64,000 nt of DNA. Source: Pyricularia pennisetigena. Taxonomy: Eukaryota > Ascomycota > Sordariomycetes > Magnaporthales > Pyriculariaceae. Of this stretch, positions 33,462-44,223 are shown piece after piece. The position numbers and the translations under genes were made by a program. Location: positions 4,248,366 through 4,312,365 of the forward strand of contig NC_043744.1 of the NCBI RefSeq assembly GCF_004337985.1, written 5' to 3'. The notes beneath the pieces are model-generated. The model was given only the letters and a program-made list of their open reading frames with translations. It made no database searches and was not told the DNA's origin. The first letter of the stretch is position 1; each line of letters starts with the position of its first letter.

Positions 33462-36384
33462 TGTTGCGACCAGGAGCGCGATATCGGAATATCGACTGCG
33501 CAAATCTTTGCAACACTAGCTATGTCACCAGCCTACTTGGAGGATGGGGTGACTTTGGGGAAGAAAGTGAAAGAGAAGAGTAAGCACGACTCAGGAAGCT
33601 GGACGCGCCTGCCCTTTATTAGTTTTGCTCGTACGGTGTCTATCGCCCCTCCAAGTCCAGGTGAATGGATAACATGGGTAAGGTAGTTAGTTGCCTTTCA
33701 TCCCGTTTCCCCATTCTCCTTCACACCTTTCCCCCGCCCCATTTTGCCCTGTCTTTTTCGCCTGCCGTATCATACAATCCTGACCGAACCCCAGGAACCC
33801 CAACTTCTCGAGGCAGCACACCAACAACAAGACCGAAGCCGTCCATGCAGGACAGGGAGCGCAGTAATAAACGATAGACACAAAAAGAAGGGAGTTATCT
33901 CCACCCCCAGTGTCACCGTACCCGTAGCCCTTCCTTGTGCTTGTTCTTTCCCAATCCAATGAATGCAAGCCAAGACATCATCTAGTCTAGTCGTTTAGTT
34001 GTGACTTTGCATGCAATGTTACAGACGGCGTTTGTCCGAGAAAAAGAGTGGGTGATTATACCCCACATTCAAAAGTCAACCCCCCACCTTGGGCTTACTA
34101 TGTATTGTCTCTCCAGACTTCCCCAACCTGGCTGGAGTGAGTGGAGGAGCCTTGAAGCTTTCTACCGTGCAGAGATATTTTTATTAAACTGTTCGGCCTA
34201 CAGTACCAATACGAGACGATTAGTCTAGAACAATAACTAACCTTGTTCTGAAAATTTCATCTTGATTGCCCACAATAGTGTGTGAACTGAATATCATGCT
34301 GGTAGATCATTTATTTATATGTGGTAATTTGAAAGAAACTTCTTTCTATCTCTCGCCCTAACATGCTAGGTTGTACGAGTCCACATCGGTCCGCAATCCT
34401 CCGAATCGTATAGCTCCCAGCCGGCAATGCTAAAATTTTGCCAAGCAATTCAATACCACCTGTACTATGTACAATCAACCTCATCGCGACTTTAACATAA
34501 ACCCATAAGTACAATAGAGGGACCGGTAATCCGCAGGCTAAACATTCCAATATCTTTTCCTGCCTTCATATCATGTTTGCAGTTAGTTCTAGCGATAAAG
34601 GCTTGCGGCACAAAAACCAGAAAATTTACTACGAAGCACAAGTAGGGGAAAAAAAACATTGTCCAACGCGCAGCCTCGGCTGACGTCATAAGCCGCATTG
34701 CAATCTGCCGTTCACCACCACAAGTGCGACGTCGAATCATTGCGGCGGGGGGCAACGTGCTTGATTTGCTCCACTCCAAAGGAAGGCCGGGGGAAAGGCT
34801 GGCTCCTCGTTCGTTAAGTTTGCATGACACCACCCAGGCAAGAGCCAAGTTCGCGTGGTGATCCGGGATCGTGACAAGTTTTGCCATGGAAGAAAGGTGA
34901 GATCGCATTCGGTGAGCGTTTCCTCGATGCCCAAGGCTGTGCAAAGTCTGAGGGTTTTCGATGGCATGTCTCCCACACAGAGTATTGCAGTCCCTAAACC
35001 TGACTTTACTCTGTATGGTTAGGGCCAACCTATCGCGTACTTAGCGTACCGACTCGACCATGGTCGCCTCACTACTCCGCATTCTTTTTTTCTGGTCGTA
35101 TCACCCATCATCGAATGGCAACCCGTCTTTGTCCTCTCTCCTCGATCTCGATTTTTCACGGCGTGGAGTCCTCCTGCAGGAAAGTGCTGCGTACCATACA
35201 GTAAATATACTACGTTCCTGAGGTAGGGGTGGGGCTGTGGGGGCCGTCTGACACAGTATAGTACTTGGTACCTTGGTGTTGTGATGAGAAAACCCACTGT
35301 GATAGGTGAAAGAGGATACCAGGCCCCGGTCTTTTTTCGAGATTGATCTCGAGGGGCGGTGAATCTTTTCTACTTTGAGAGTGACTTTTCATCGACATGG
35401 ACAAACTCGACCACAGCAAGTTCACCACAAACTCTACCAAGCATGGTGGTTGTTGTGTGTGACAAGTTGTATGGTCATAGGCACTTTGCGCAGTTTTACG
35501 AATCACGTATTGCCGTATAGATGAGGAAAACACGCGAATAGAAGGAAAGTAATAAAACAATATCTCAGCGCATTCCGACCCGTCGGGATTTTTGTCTCTT
35601 CTTGTTCTTGTTCAACCCCGGCGACGGTAATGGAAATGGGCATTCTTCGGCTCTTGGAACACACCCTCATTGGCTGTGACTCCAGGTGCGCCGGACCACA
35701 CTGGCGGCTCAAAAACTGGGACATCGGTGCACACATCTCCGCCGAAAACCCCATGGGCTCCCAGTGCCGATAATCCGGGAAGGAGGGCGAGGAGTAACCG
35801 AGAAGGCAAGAAAAGAAAAATAATCTTACCACGGATAACAATTGGCGGAACTTGTCCCGTGGGAAAATTACTTACAGGGAATTCAATTGGCGACTCCAGA
35901 AAAAAAAAAAAAAGGAGCTTCTAGTTTCCTACCACACATGGGCATGCGGATGTGCACAAGGTGCCGTAGAAAAGAGGAGAAGTTTTGTTGATCAGCGCCG
36001 TCGATCCTGTCGATTCCAGAGCTGAAGGGTCCAAAAGGTCCCCCATAGCCCAGATTTTACTAGCAAAGACAAGCCAGACAAGTTTTGACAAGAAAAGACC
36101 CTTTTTTTTTTTTTTTTTTTTGCTTGCCTGCAGCCAAAGGCTGGGGGAGAAGCTTCCCGCTAAGCGAGCGAAGCAATCATGGTGGGAAACAAGCACAGCC
36201 AATCCTACAAGCAAAAAGCTCGAACCGAACAAGAGACGCAAATCACCTCTAATCCTGTTGTAGAAGTTTTTCTGGCGATCGATTGAAACTCAACCGGGCT
36301 AGAAAACAAGAAATCCAGCTTGCCACATGCATTAGGCATACACTATGTAGAACTTGATACCAATTTTGCTGACCTTTGATGCAC

Positions 36385-36416
<32 letters not shown>

Positions 36417-37299
36417 CTTTCTCTTGTTTGCCGAGTGTAACTGTTTGAACTTTGTTCTTTGACGTTAATTCTGTCATTGTATTTCATTTCTATTCTTGCC
36501 TTCAACAAAACCTTGCAGGTATACAGGGATTGGGGGAAATCTCGGGCTCCAGTCATCAAAAGGATTCAGTACCTTGCGCAACACGCAGGACTTCAAACCA
36601 AATGCGCCCACCGAGCTGGACCGTTGGAAAATGCGCCAAAAAAAAAAGTCGGCCGCGAGCACACCATTTTTGCCTCGGTCAGCCATGTGGCATTTGGAGC
36701 GGGCTGTCGGCAGGAAGACGTCACTTGGCGCCATGCATACCAAGTGGTACGGATTATGGCTTTGTGGGGTCGCAACCTACTACTTACACCTACGAAGCAC
36801 TACCCTTAGAACCGGGGGTGTCAGCAGTGCTATTGAATTGTCTTTTTTTCTTATTCGTTTCCCTCTTTGTAGAGGTCTCGTGCGCATGCATGATTGGCCT
36901 GCATTCCCACCTCGAATCCGTCGGTAGGTTCCCAAGCAAGTGATGATACAGTAAGACGAAACGAGATAGCGCTGCAGCTTTGCGTCCTGGCCAACTAGAC
37001 CACGCGAGCTGCTTTCCTGGCCAGGTTAGCAACCAACTCTGGCATACAATATCATCGAGCGCATGTCATCCTTGGACTCTTGATAGCTGCAAGCATACAT
37101 GTCCTTGCCTACATCTATATGTTTCTTGAGTGACCCTCATATAGATATATGGGTGTGCTCCATGGTGCTTTGGTTCGCCACTGCTAGCAAACTCAACGAG
37201 CAGTCAGTGTCGAGACTCGCCTAAATATGACGATCCAAGGTTGAAGTGAATAAAACACTGGCTATGCTTCAAAAACTTTCCATGATGACAAGATTAATC
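33462..37299. other. Gene-free 3.8 kb
   Basis: Divergent leader of the sugar carrier at left and 3' flank of the Zn2Cys6 gene at right. It contains T20 at 36102-36121 and T30 at 36387-36416. Two frames with signal-peptide-like starts (near 35809 and 36241, minus strand) were examined and not accepted. No known domain. Confidence 0.5.
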
Positions 37300-39936
37300 C
37301 TACAGTGGCGCAAACACTAGATGGTCATGGTCAACCATAAAGTCCGATCCCACCATGGCCCAGATATCCTCAAACTGTATGCCCTCAAACGGCTGCAGCA
37401 AGGGATCCAGTAGCGCTTGGTCTTGACGATGGTGATCATGAAGCTCGTTGTTGAACCCGCAATCGTAGCCGTTAGTTGTTTCAGCCGCCTCTCTACCTTC
37501 CGGCTGTGGCTGCTCCGTGTTACAGCTGTTCAAGCTGCTGCCCATGATGGTAGTGCCGCCCGGGTCGCTTTGCAACGTCGAAGCCGAGCAAGCAACAGCG
37601 GGCTGTTCTGTGGGTGGATCTTGGCGTGTTGTCGTGCTCGGTCGCCGGTTGCCGGCGGAGGGGGACTCGGGCAGCTGATCCAGCACGGTCTGCACACGCT
37701 CCCTCAACAACGAGCAGCCGCGGATGAACTCCTCGCTGTAGCCCCAAGATGCGTACACGTCCTCGGCGTACAGGGTCGCCGACCTCAGCAGCTCCAAATC
37801 TGCCCTCGCCAGCCGCCTTGTCGGCTGGCGGAGGATGCACAAGGCCAGGACGATGGCGCCGAGGAAAGGCGGGTTGGGCCCGAGGAGGGTCGAGTGGATA
37901 CCGTGGTCGGCCAGATACATGGTCGTGGTGATGGCTTTGCGGGCGGCCTCGGCGCAGAGGTTGGAGCTGTTGAGGAGGCGTGCGGCCGAGGGGAGGCTGT
38001 CGCTGTACTTGGTGACTTCCTGTTCGAAGCTGCTCGGGGGGAAGACGAGTGCTGCGCGAAACAGGGCGATTTGTGCCTATTTTCATGGGGTATGATTTAG
38101 CATGAAAGCCACACCATGAGAAGAAGAAGAAAAAAAAAAGCGCGAGAAGGGCCTCGCCGCCTACGGAATCTAAAAAGAACCTACATGGCAGAACTGTTGC
38201 CAAAGAAATCCAGAGAGGTGTTGATGCAATGGATCATGGTGTCCTACAAAGAGCTCGCTGCCGCTGATGTTGGACAGTCTGAGATTATCTGGCAGCGACC
38301 GCTGCCAGTCGGCTAGCGCTTGGTCCAGACGAGCCGTCTCACTGAGGAGGTGCCACGAACCCACAGACTTTCGGCAGTATATGTGGTGGGATATCCTACC
38401 GATTATCTGCGCGAGGGCGACCCAGGCCGTGAAATGATCCTGATTGCCGCTAGTGCCACCATGTGTAGAATCGCCGTACGCACTGTTCCTGCTCGAGGAG
38501 CTGGTCTGGCGTAGGTCAGGGTCGTCCAAATCGCTGCTGATGACGGATGGGCGGCCGGATTCTAGCTGCATGAGCTTCTCAAGGGCAAAGCAGGACCACC
38601 ACACCCGCCGTCGGAGTGACTTGATGTTGCTGACGTTGGTGTCCTGACCCTCCTGGGCTACGGGAAAGTCGGTGATGTATTGATGCAGACCGATGGAGTG
38701 CGCGGTCCGGATAGTGTGGCCAATGATGTGCCAGGATTGCCCATCGCGATTCTGACCGCGCAGGGCGAGCGCGATGAGAAACATTGCCTGCACGCTCTCC
38801 AAGTGCGGGTTCGCTATCAGGTGGGCGTACAGCCAATATGCGGCAGTCAGATATGTGGCGCCGGTCTTGGAGCTTCTGTTGTTGATCTCATCGGCACCGA
38901 TGGCGATAATGGCATATGCAATGCAGAGCTTCGGTGCCTTTTTGGTAGTGGCATGTTCCCGTAACTTGACTCCAGGAACCTGCAGCTTCAGAGCTTGTGC
39001 TTTGTCGACGAAGTCCTGAACATAACTTTTATCGACCACGGGGAACATTGGCCACAGCCGGTCGAAGAAGGCGTCCACGTACTTCTGACATTCTTCTGGT
39101 GGTGGCAAGTCTGGCAGTGGTGACTCCAGCGGCAGTTCGAACTCCTCGCTGCGCTGCATGCCATGCCTGAACTGTGTACTGGCTGGATCCAGCCCCAGCC
39201 TGGCCAAGTAGAGGTCGACAAATCGGCAGAGACACTGAAGGCTGCTGCCGCCCATGAACTTGATCTTGTGAGGCGTGCCGTCAGTGTTGACAACCAGATC
39301 TGGGGAAGGACCATCAACGACCGGGGCAGTGTTGCCGTTTCTTCCGTCAGGCGGGCTGTCTACTGTGGCGTTGGCATGATATGCTCTTTGTAGCCAGGAG
39401 AAAGTGTTTGGCTTGGAGCCAGACTGCCCGGCAGACTGGGGAGTTTTGGTCTTGCGATTATAGGATACTGAACCTCGTGCGCCCCTAGCCCTGGCACCGG
39501 GTGCCGAGTGAGCAGCTACTGGATTGATAACATGCGGAACCGTTGCTGGCCGGCTTGTAGATTCGGCGGCGGTCCGAGGTGCAGTGAAGTCGGAAGCAGT
39601 ACTTCTCAGGTTCCGGTCCGAGTCCGATTCCTGATCTGCAGTACCCTCAACCCCCGGGGCCGAGTTTCTGTCGGATTTTGACGGTGCTAGCTGCCTGACA
39701 GCCGGGGCGGGACCTCCGGGGTTCCGCAAGTCGGTTGTCTCGCATACCTCGTTCCGGGTTATGCAGTTGCGACACTTGGGCAGACCCGCGTCACAGCGTA
39801 CCTTGCGAGCGCGGCAGCGGTTGCAGGCGACCGAGAGACGCAGTCGCTTGGCACTTCTTTGTTGATGGTGGTGGCTGTCGGCCATGCTGGCCACTGGGCT
39901 CGAGCCGTACCGAACCGAGTCTTGGTCGGTGGACAT
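37300..39936 (-). CDS. Zn2Cys6 fungal transcription factor
   Basis: Nuclear DNA-binding regulator of 842 aa; exons 39936-38185 and 38076-37300 (donor GTAGGT, acceptor AATAG, phase 0). The binuclear zinc cluster is near the N-terminus: C38, C41, C48, C55, C58, C65, spacing CX2CX6CX6CX2CX6C, preceded by a basic KRLRL. A Ser/Pro-rich linker follows, then the fungal_trans middle homology region from about residue 270, including IAYAIIAIGA and the hallmark RRRVWWSCFALEKLMQLESGRPS. The C-terminal exon carries a Gln/Pro/Thr-rich stretch and an acidic end that could activate transcription. The start MSTDQ is the first ATG with good context. Its position beside the dioxygenase/monooxygenase cluster makes it a candidate pathway regulator, by location only. 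Confidence 0.92.
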
Positions 39937-40453
39937 GATGGGGACAAATGATGGGATACAGACGGCCAGCAACGCACCGCAAATGAGAACCGTTCCATTT
40001 GCAACCTTCAGTGTGCAGGGAATGAGAACCTAGGAATGCAGGAGGATGTGCGGACATTATCCCGAACCGAGCCGACAGGGCAAAAGGCTGAAGGGAGAGT
40101 GCAGCGCTGGCATGTTTGTCTTCCCCGCAAATCTACGAGGCGAGAAGGGGTAAAAGATCGCGGGGAAAAGGGGTTCTAGGTCGCAGTAGATCTAGACCAC
40201 ACAATATTTGATGGAACAAAAATGGGGGTCCCATCATGAATTGTAGGGGTAAATGAAGGTGGGTAGTGGAGTTAGTTGACTTGGACTTGTGACTTGTGGT
40301 TGGTATCACTATTCACGGTAGATCACTTTTCAGTACCCACGCAAGCCCATCCATGTAATAAATCACAGCAGCCAACAATGCATTTTATTCATGGGAGACC
40401 ATTTTGCAGTGAACAATAGATATCGTCAAATGTTCGGCAGATAGATATTGCGG
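39937..40453. promoter_or_regulatory. Promoter region of the Zn2Cys6 gene
   Basis: About 0.5 kb upstream of the regulator. It contains CCGAACCGA at 40062-40070, a 9-mer that recurs upstream of the PhyH and FAD-monooxygenase genes. This suggests co-regulation or autoregulation but is untested. Confidence 0.4.
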
Positions 40454-40795
40454 CTAGACGTTATCCAGGTATCCAACGAACAACAGAGAATCCTTCCTCC
40501 AAGTTTGGGCCGGTTCTGTCGCTAGGTCCCCCCACATTGTTGCGGGATGTGGAGGAACATAGCGCTGGATAGATGGACAAGGCCTTGATTGAGCGAACCC
40601 CACCAAGCCGTAGTGTTTCCCAGCGGGTAGGTGCGCCCAAACAGTCAACTCCGCGCCTTTCGTCGGTTCGAATTTAGGCTTCGCAATAGTGTTGGCCAAC
40701 TCGAGCTGAAGAAGAAAAGAAAGAGCCAGAAAAAAAGCAAGTCGACAAGAAACAAAGAAGAAAGGGAAACTCACCGGATGCCTCACCTCAGCCAT
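40454..40795 (-). CDS. Small hypothetical protein, spliced
   Basis: Unrecognised small protein of 90 aa if spliced: exon 1 40795-40775 (MAEVRHP), intron 40774-40706 (GTGAGT..CTTCTTCAG, 69 nt), exon 2 40705-40454. The intron has a strong donor and a long pyrimidine tract. It is a multiple of three with no stop, so the unspliced frame (113 aa) is also open and adds a hydrophobic segment. The mature part is soluble-looking with many Pro and Trp. The start codon lies 105 bp from that of the divergent dioxygenase gene, suggesting a shared promoter. No homologue comes to mind; it could still be a chance frame. Confidence 0.45.
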   Translation of the reverse strand: MAEVRHPVSFPFFFVSCRLAFFLALSFLLQLELANTIAKPKFEPTKGAELTVWAHLPAGKHYGLVGFAQSRPCPSIQRYVPPHPATMWGDLATEPAQTWRKDSLLFVGYLDNV

Positions 40796-40900
40796 AACTG
40801 ACAGCTATCAGCTATTTCTTGGTGTTGCCATCCCCAACTTGCCGCCGCCCGGGCAATCCGCGCAATTTCATTCAATCCAACTTGTTTCAAGCGGATCAAC

Positions 40901-41870
40901 ATGTCCAAAATGACCAACAACCTAACGCCCGTCTACTTCTTCAGCCATGGATCCACCATGATGCTTGGCGAGGAATCTGAGTCGGCCGACTACTGGAAGA
41001 AGGCGGGCGACGATGCTCTAGCCAAGGGCATCAAGGGTGTCGTTATGATGGTAGCGTAGCCGGGGCTCTACTTGCTCATATCGTACTGTTTTTGCTGCCC
41101 GTCCCAAGACCACACGACTGACATGAGAACATGGCCAACAGGGCGCTCACTGGGATGCGATCGGGGATAGGCGCATCGACGTCGCCACCAACCCAAACCC
41201 AGGCAAGTCGCCAGTCGCCTACGTCCACCCGAGCAAGTACGTCGACTACAAGCTCAACCCGGACTTGGTCGGCTCCGAAAAGGCCATCTCCCTGCTGAAA
41301 GAGGCTGGCTTCGACGCGCGCCCGAATCCAGAGTTTGATTGGATCCACGACACTTACCTGATCCTGATCCGGATGTTCCCCAACGGCTGTCCGCCGACGA
41401 CTCTGGTTTCCATGAACGGCCGCTACGACCCGCACGAGCACCTTGCCGTGGGCGCTGCGCTCCGCCCGCTCCGCGCACAGGGTTACCTCATCATCGGGTC
41501 CGGCGGTGCCGTCCACAACCTCTACAGGAACCACTGGATGCCCATGATCCGCTTCAGCGACAACTTTGCCCAGGAGCGGCCGCCGGAGCCTTGGGCGCTC
41601 GAGTTCCGCCAGGCCGTCGAGGACGTGCTCAGGAACAACAGCGGGCCCGCGCTGCGCCGCGCCGCCGCCCGTCTCATGAAGCACCCCCAGTTCAGAGACG
41701 CGCACGCCACCGACGATCACTTTATGCCCTTGCTTTTCGCGGCGGGTGCGGTGGGCGACGAGGAGGATGAAGGGGCCAATGGGCGACTGATGGCGGAGAC
41801 ATGGGAGTTGACCAATATGTGTAATAGTCAGTTCATGTTTGGGCATTGGCCCGAGGCTATCAAGGCGTAA
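40901..41870 (+). CDS. Extradiol ring-cleavage dioxygenase, LigB/DODA family
   Basis: Class III non-heme metal dioxygenase of the 4,5-DOPA dioxygenase type, opening catechol-like rings next to the diol. Exons are 40901-41050 and 41142-41870 (donor GTAGCG, acceptor CAACAG), giving 292 aa. Candidate metal and catalytic histidines are H16 in FFSHGS, H53 in GAHWDA, H175 in GSGGAVHNL and H243 in TDDHFMPLL; DPHEHLAVGAAL is also conserved. The second exon starts exactly at GAHW. The usual DHG near the middle reads WIHDTY here, a small departure from plant-type enzymes. It begins a run of oxygenase and hydrolase genes, which fits aromatic catabolism. The substrate is unknown; family members can act on catechols other than DOPA. 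Confidence 0.9.
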
Positions 41871-42445
41871 GGGGGCAGGAGGGGCTGATTGTACGGGCGT
41901 TTGTACTATTAATTTTGGTTAATTCAATTTTCAGTTTCTGAGCGGCGGCCTGCAGACTCCCCTCATTGCTGCCAAGTTAATTATGTTTTGTTTATCAGTG
42001 CCGGCTGCCAACGCTGATATCCTTGCCACTGTTGTTGACCCGACAAAACTTTAGAGCAGTGGCAAATCTCTGGAGAGCATATGGATGGTGATCACAGGGA
42101 CTGACCAATTGGTCGTCATAACGCTTGTCATCCCGGCCGAACCGAACCGACTTATACACGGGATGGGCGAACCGAATGGGGAAATTTTATCCTAGACCGA
42201 CCCGGTTGTGTGTTCCTGACCCGGCAAGATGGGAACTGTTCCAAGGGGCGGTTACGGCTATTTATGTGTAGCTTGGTTTGGACTTGGGGTCTCGTCTACT
42301 ACTCGACATGCACTAAATATCAGAGAGATACTTATCTTTCACAAGTACGTACAGACAAAGCACTATATCTACTTGACGGGACTACACACTACAGTGTACC
42401 CAATAGAACATTTCCATTGCAGCCCCACACCCAACACACGTCAAC
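41871..42445. promoter_or_regulatory. Promoter region of the PhyH gene with repeated CGAACCGA
   Basis: Intergenic 0.6 kb. Contains two overlapping CCGAACCGA copies (42137-42145 and 42142-42150) and GCGAACCGA at 42167-42175, about 270-310 bp before the start codon. Confidence 0.45.
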
Positions 42446-43444
42446 ATGTCCACGACGACCACAGTCACCATACAGCCGGCCCTCAAGGTCGACGGCACAG
42501 ACCCGACCTTTGGCGACTGGCGCGACGACCTGGTGCGCGACGGCTACGCAGTGATCAAGGGGGCGGTGCCGCGGGAGAACGCGCTCAAGTACGCAGACAA
42601 GATGCTTGGGCTGATCGAGTCGTTTGGTCTCGGGTACGACCGCAACGACCCCTCGACGGTGCACCCGGACAAGCTCCCCGTGATCAACGAGAAGGGCATG
42701 CTGCTCAACTACGGGGCGCCGCACGAGGACTTTGTGTGGGCGATCCGGTCGGAGCCGGGGGTGATCAAGGCGTTTGAGCAGGTCTACGCGACCGAGGACC
42801 TGCTGGTCAGCTTCGACGCCATCAACTACGGCTTCGCGAACCGCGAGAACCTCCCGGCCAACAAGCCCTGGCCGCACCAGGACCAGGACCCGGAGAAGCC
42901 CGGGTTCAGGTGCCTGCAGGGCCTGGTGAACCTGCACCCCAACGGGCCCGACGACGGCGGCCTGATCGTCTGCAAGGGCGGACACCTGATGAGCGAGAGG
43001 TTCCACGAGGCCATGAAGGACGAGGAGCGCATCCCGGCCTGGACCAAGGAGTGGTACGGCTTCACCGAGGCCGGGATGAAGTGGCTGGCCGACAACGGCG
43101 GCGAGTGGGTCAAGCCGTCGGCGGAGCCCGGCGACCTGCTGGTGTGGGACAGCCGCACGCCGCACTTCAACGTGCCGCCGAGCCGCGAGAGCGTGGACCG
43201 CCTGGCCGTCTACACGTGCTTCATGCCCGTCGCCCACGCCACGCAGGAGGACCTGCTCAGGAAGAAGGACGCCTTCGAGAGGAGGGTCGGCACCACGCAC
43301 TGGCCCAACGCCAGGCACGTCGGCACCAACGAGGCCAAGAGGAACGGCCAGCCCGACAAGGTGCAGAGGAATAGGCCGCTGAACGAGCCGGTGCTCAGCG
43401 AGAGGGCGTTTAAGTTGACCGGCATTCCGTATATCAAGGCATGA
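42446..43444 (+). CDS. PhyH-family Fe(II)/2-oxoglutarate dioxygenase
   Basis: Non-heme iron oxygenase of the phytanoyl-CoA dioxygenase superfamily, 332 aa, no intron. The iron triad is visible: H144 and D146 in PWPHQDQD and distal H240 in WDSRTPHFN; R252 (DRLAVYTC) is the likely 2-oxoglutarate ligand. Fungal members act in specialised metabolism and amino-acid or aromatic modification, so phytanate itself is unlikely to be the substrate. There is no C-terminal peroxisomal SKL-type signal (it ends IPYIKA). It follows the dioxygenase gene on the same strand, and the promoter carries the repeated CGAACCGA element. Codon third positions are extremely GC-rich, which produces a long antisense shadow frame. 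Confidence 0.9.
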   Translation: MSTTTTVTIQPALKVDGTDPTFGDWRDDLVRDGYAVIKGAVPRENALKYADKMLGLIESFGLGYDRNDPSTVHPDKLPVINEKGMLLNYGAPHEDFVWAIRSEPGVIKAFEQVYATEDLLVSFDAINYGFANRENLPANKPWPHQDQDPEKPGFRCLQGLVNLHPNGPDDGGLIVCKGGHLMSERFHEAMKDEERIPAWTKEWYGFTEAGMKWLADNGGEWVKPSAEPGDLLVWDSRTPHFNVPPSRESVDRLAVYTCFMPVAHATQEDLLRKKDAFERRVGTTHWPNARHVGTNEAKRNGQPDKVQRNRPLNEPVLSERAFKLTGIPYIKA

Positions 43445-44223
43445 GGGGGAGATTTTGCATGTTTTGGTTGTTGCCTGGACGTAACTGTACATAAATAACT
43501 ATCTGTCCTAGTCTGATTCATAGTTTGCGTTTTTTTTTTTTTTGTTTTTTTTTTGTTCTATTTTACGTTTGTCTCTTTCATTGTGAGAATGCAAAACTGT
43601 TTGTCATAGATTACTTGCGAGTTTCTCATACTATACTGTTTCTTACTCACAGTCTTGATGACGAAATATATCTCACCTTCAACTTCTTCTCAGCGACGTT
43701 TCGTCTCTAATTTCAACTTCCTAGCATCAACCTCGAAAAGATTTGTTACAACTGGCTGCCGAGCATGAGAGACCGTAGTAAGCGAACACCCCACCTCCCG
43801 CTCCCAATATGGCAAGATTTGTCTATTATTGTGACATTTACTGAGGGGAAGTGGACCCATCGAATGCGGAGGGAATGGAGTCAGGTTGCATCATCTCCAT
43901 TACCCCACAGCAACGATCTCTTCAGTCTCTCTGTCAATGTGTCAGGGGCTCCTGGAATTGGCCCGAACCGAGAGCTGAAATCGGAGTATCCGAATCAGGG
44001 AATTGCTTGATGCCCACATTTGATGAGAATGGCCCAAATATGCTTGCAGCTATGTTGCTACCGCATGTTGTACAATTTTTTATTTTATTATTTTATTTTA
44101 TTTTATTTTTTTTCCTCTTCTTTCTCTATTTTGTAACACAACCTTACACAGTCGTCTCGACGTCCTTCTTCGCTCGTTACTGCTCCGCTTTGCTACACTA
44201 TTACCTGCCAAGCTTTCAACAAG
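43445..44223. promoter_or_regulatory. Promoter region of the FAD monooxygenase gene
   Basis: Contains CCGAACCGA at 43963-43971 and, 17 bp further, CGGAGTATCCG, a CGG-N5-CCG inverted triplet of the kind bound by Zn2Cys6 dimers. A TTTTA-rich tract lies at 44077-44110. Confidence 0.4.

Noticed and set aside
34492..35028. 178-aa minus-strand open frame
   Set aside because: No recognisable domain, mixed composition, no splice or promoter support.
35612..35809. 65-codon minus-strand frame with a signal-peptide-like start
   Set aside because: The first codon is TTG, not ATG, and no convincing upstream exon could be joined in frame.
35921..36241. 106-aa minus-strand frame with a hydrophobic N-terminus
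   Set aside because: It contains a poly-Lys run translated from a 20-nt homopolymer and has no domain.
42389..43492. 367-aa antisense frame opposite the PhyH oxygenase
   Set aside because: Shadow of extreme GC-rich codon third positions; the sense strand has all iron ligands.
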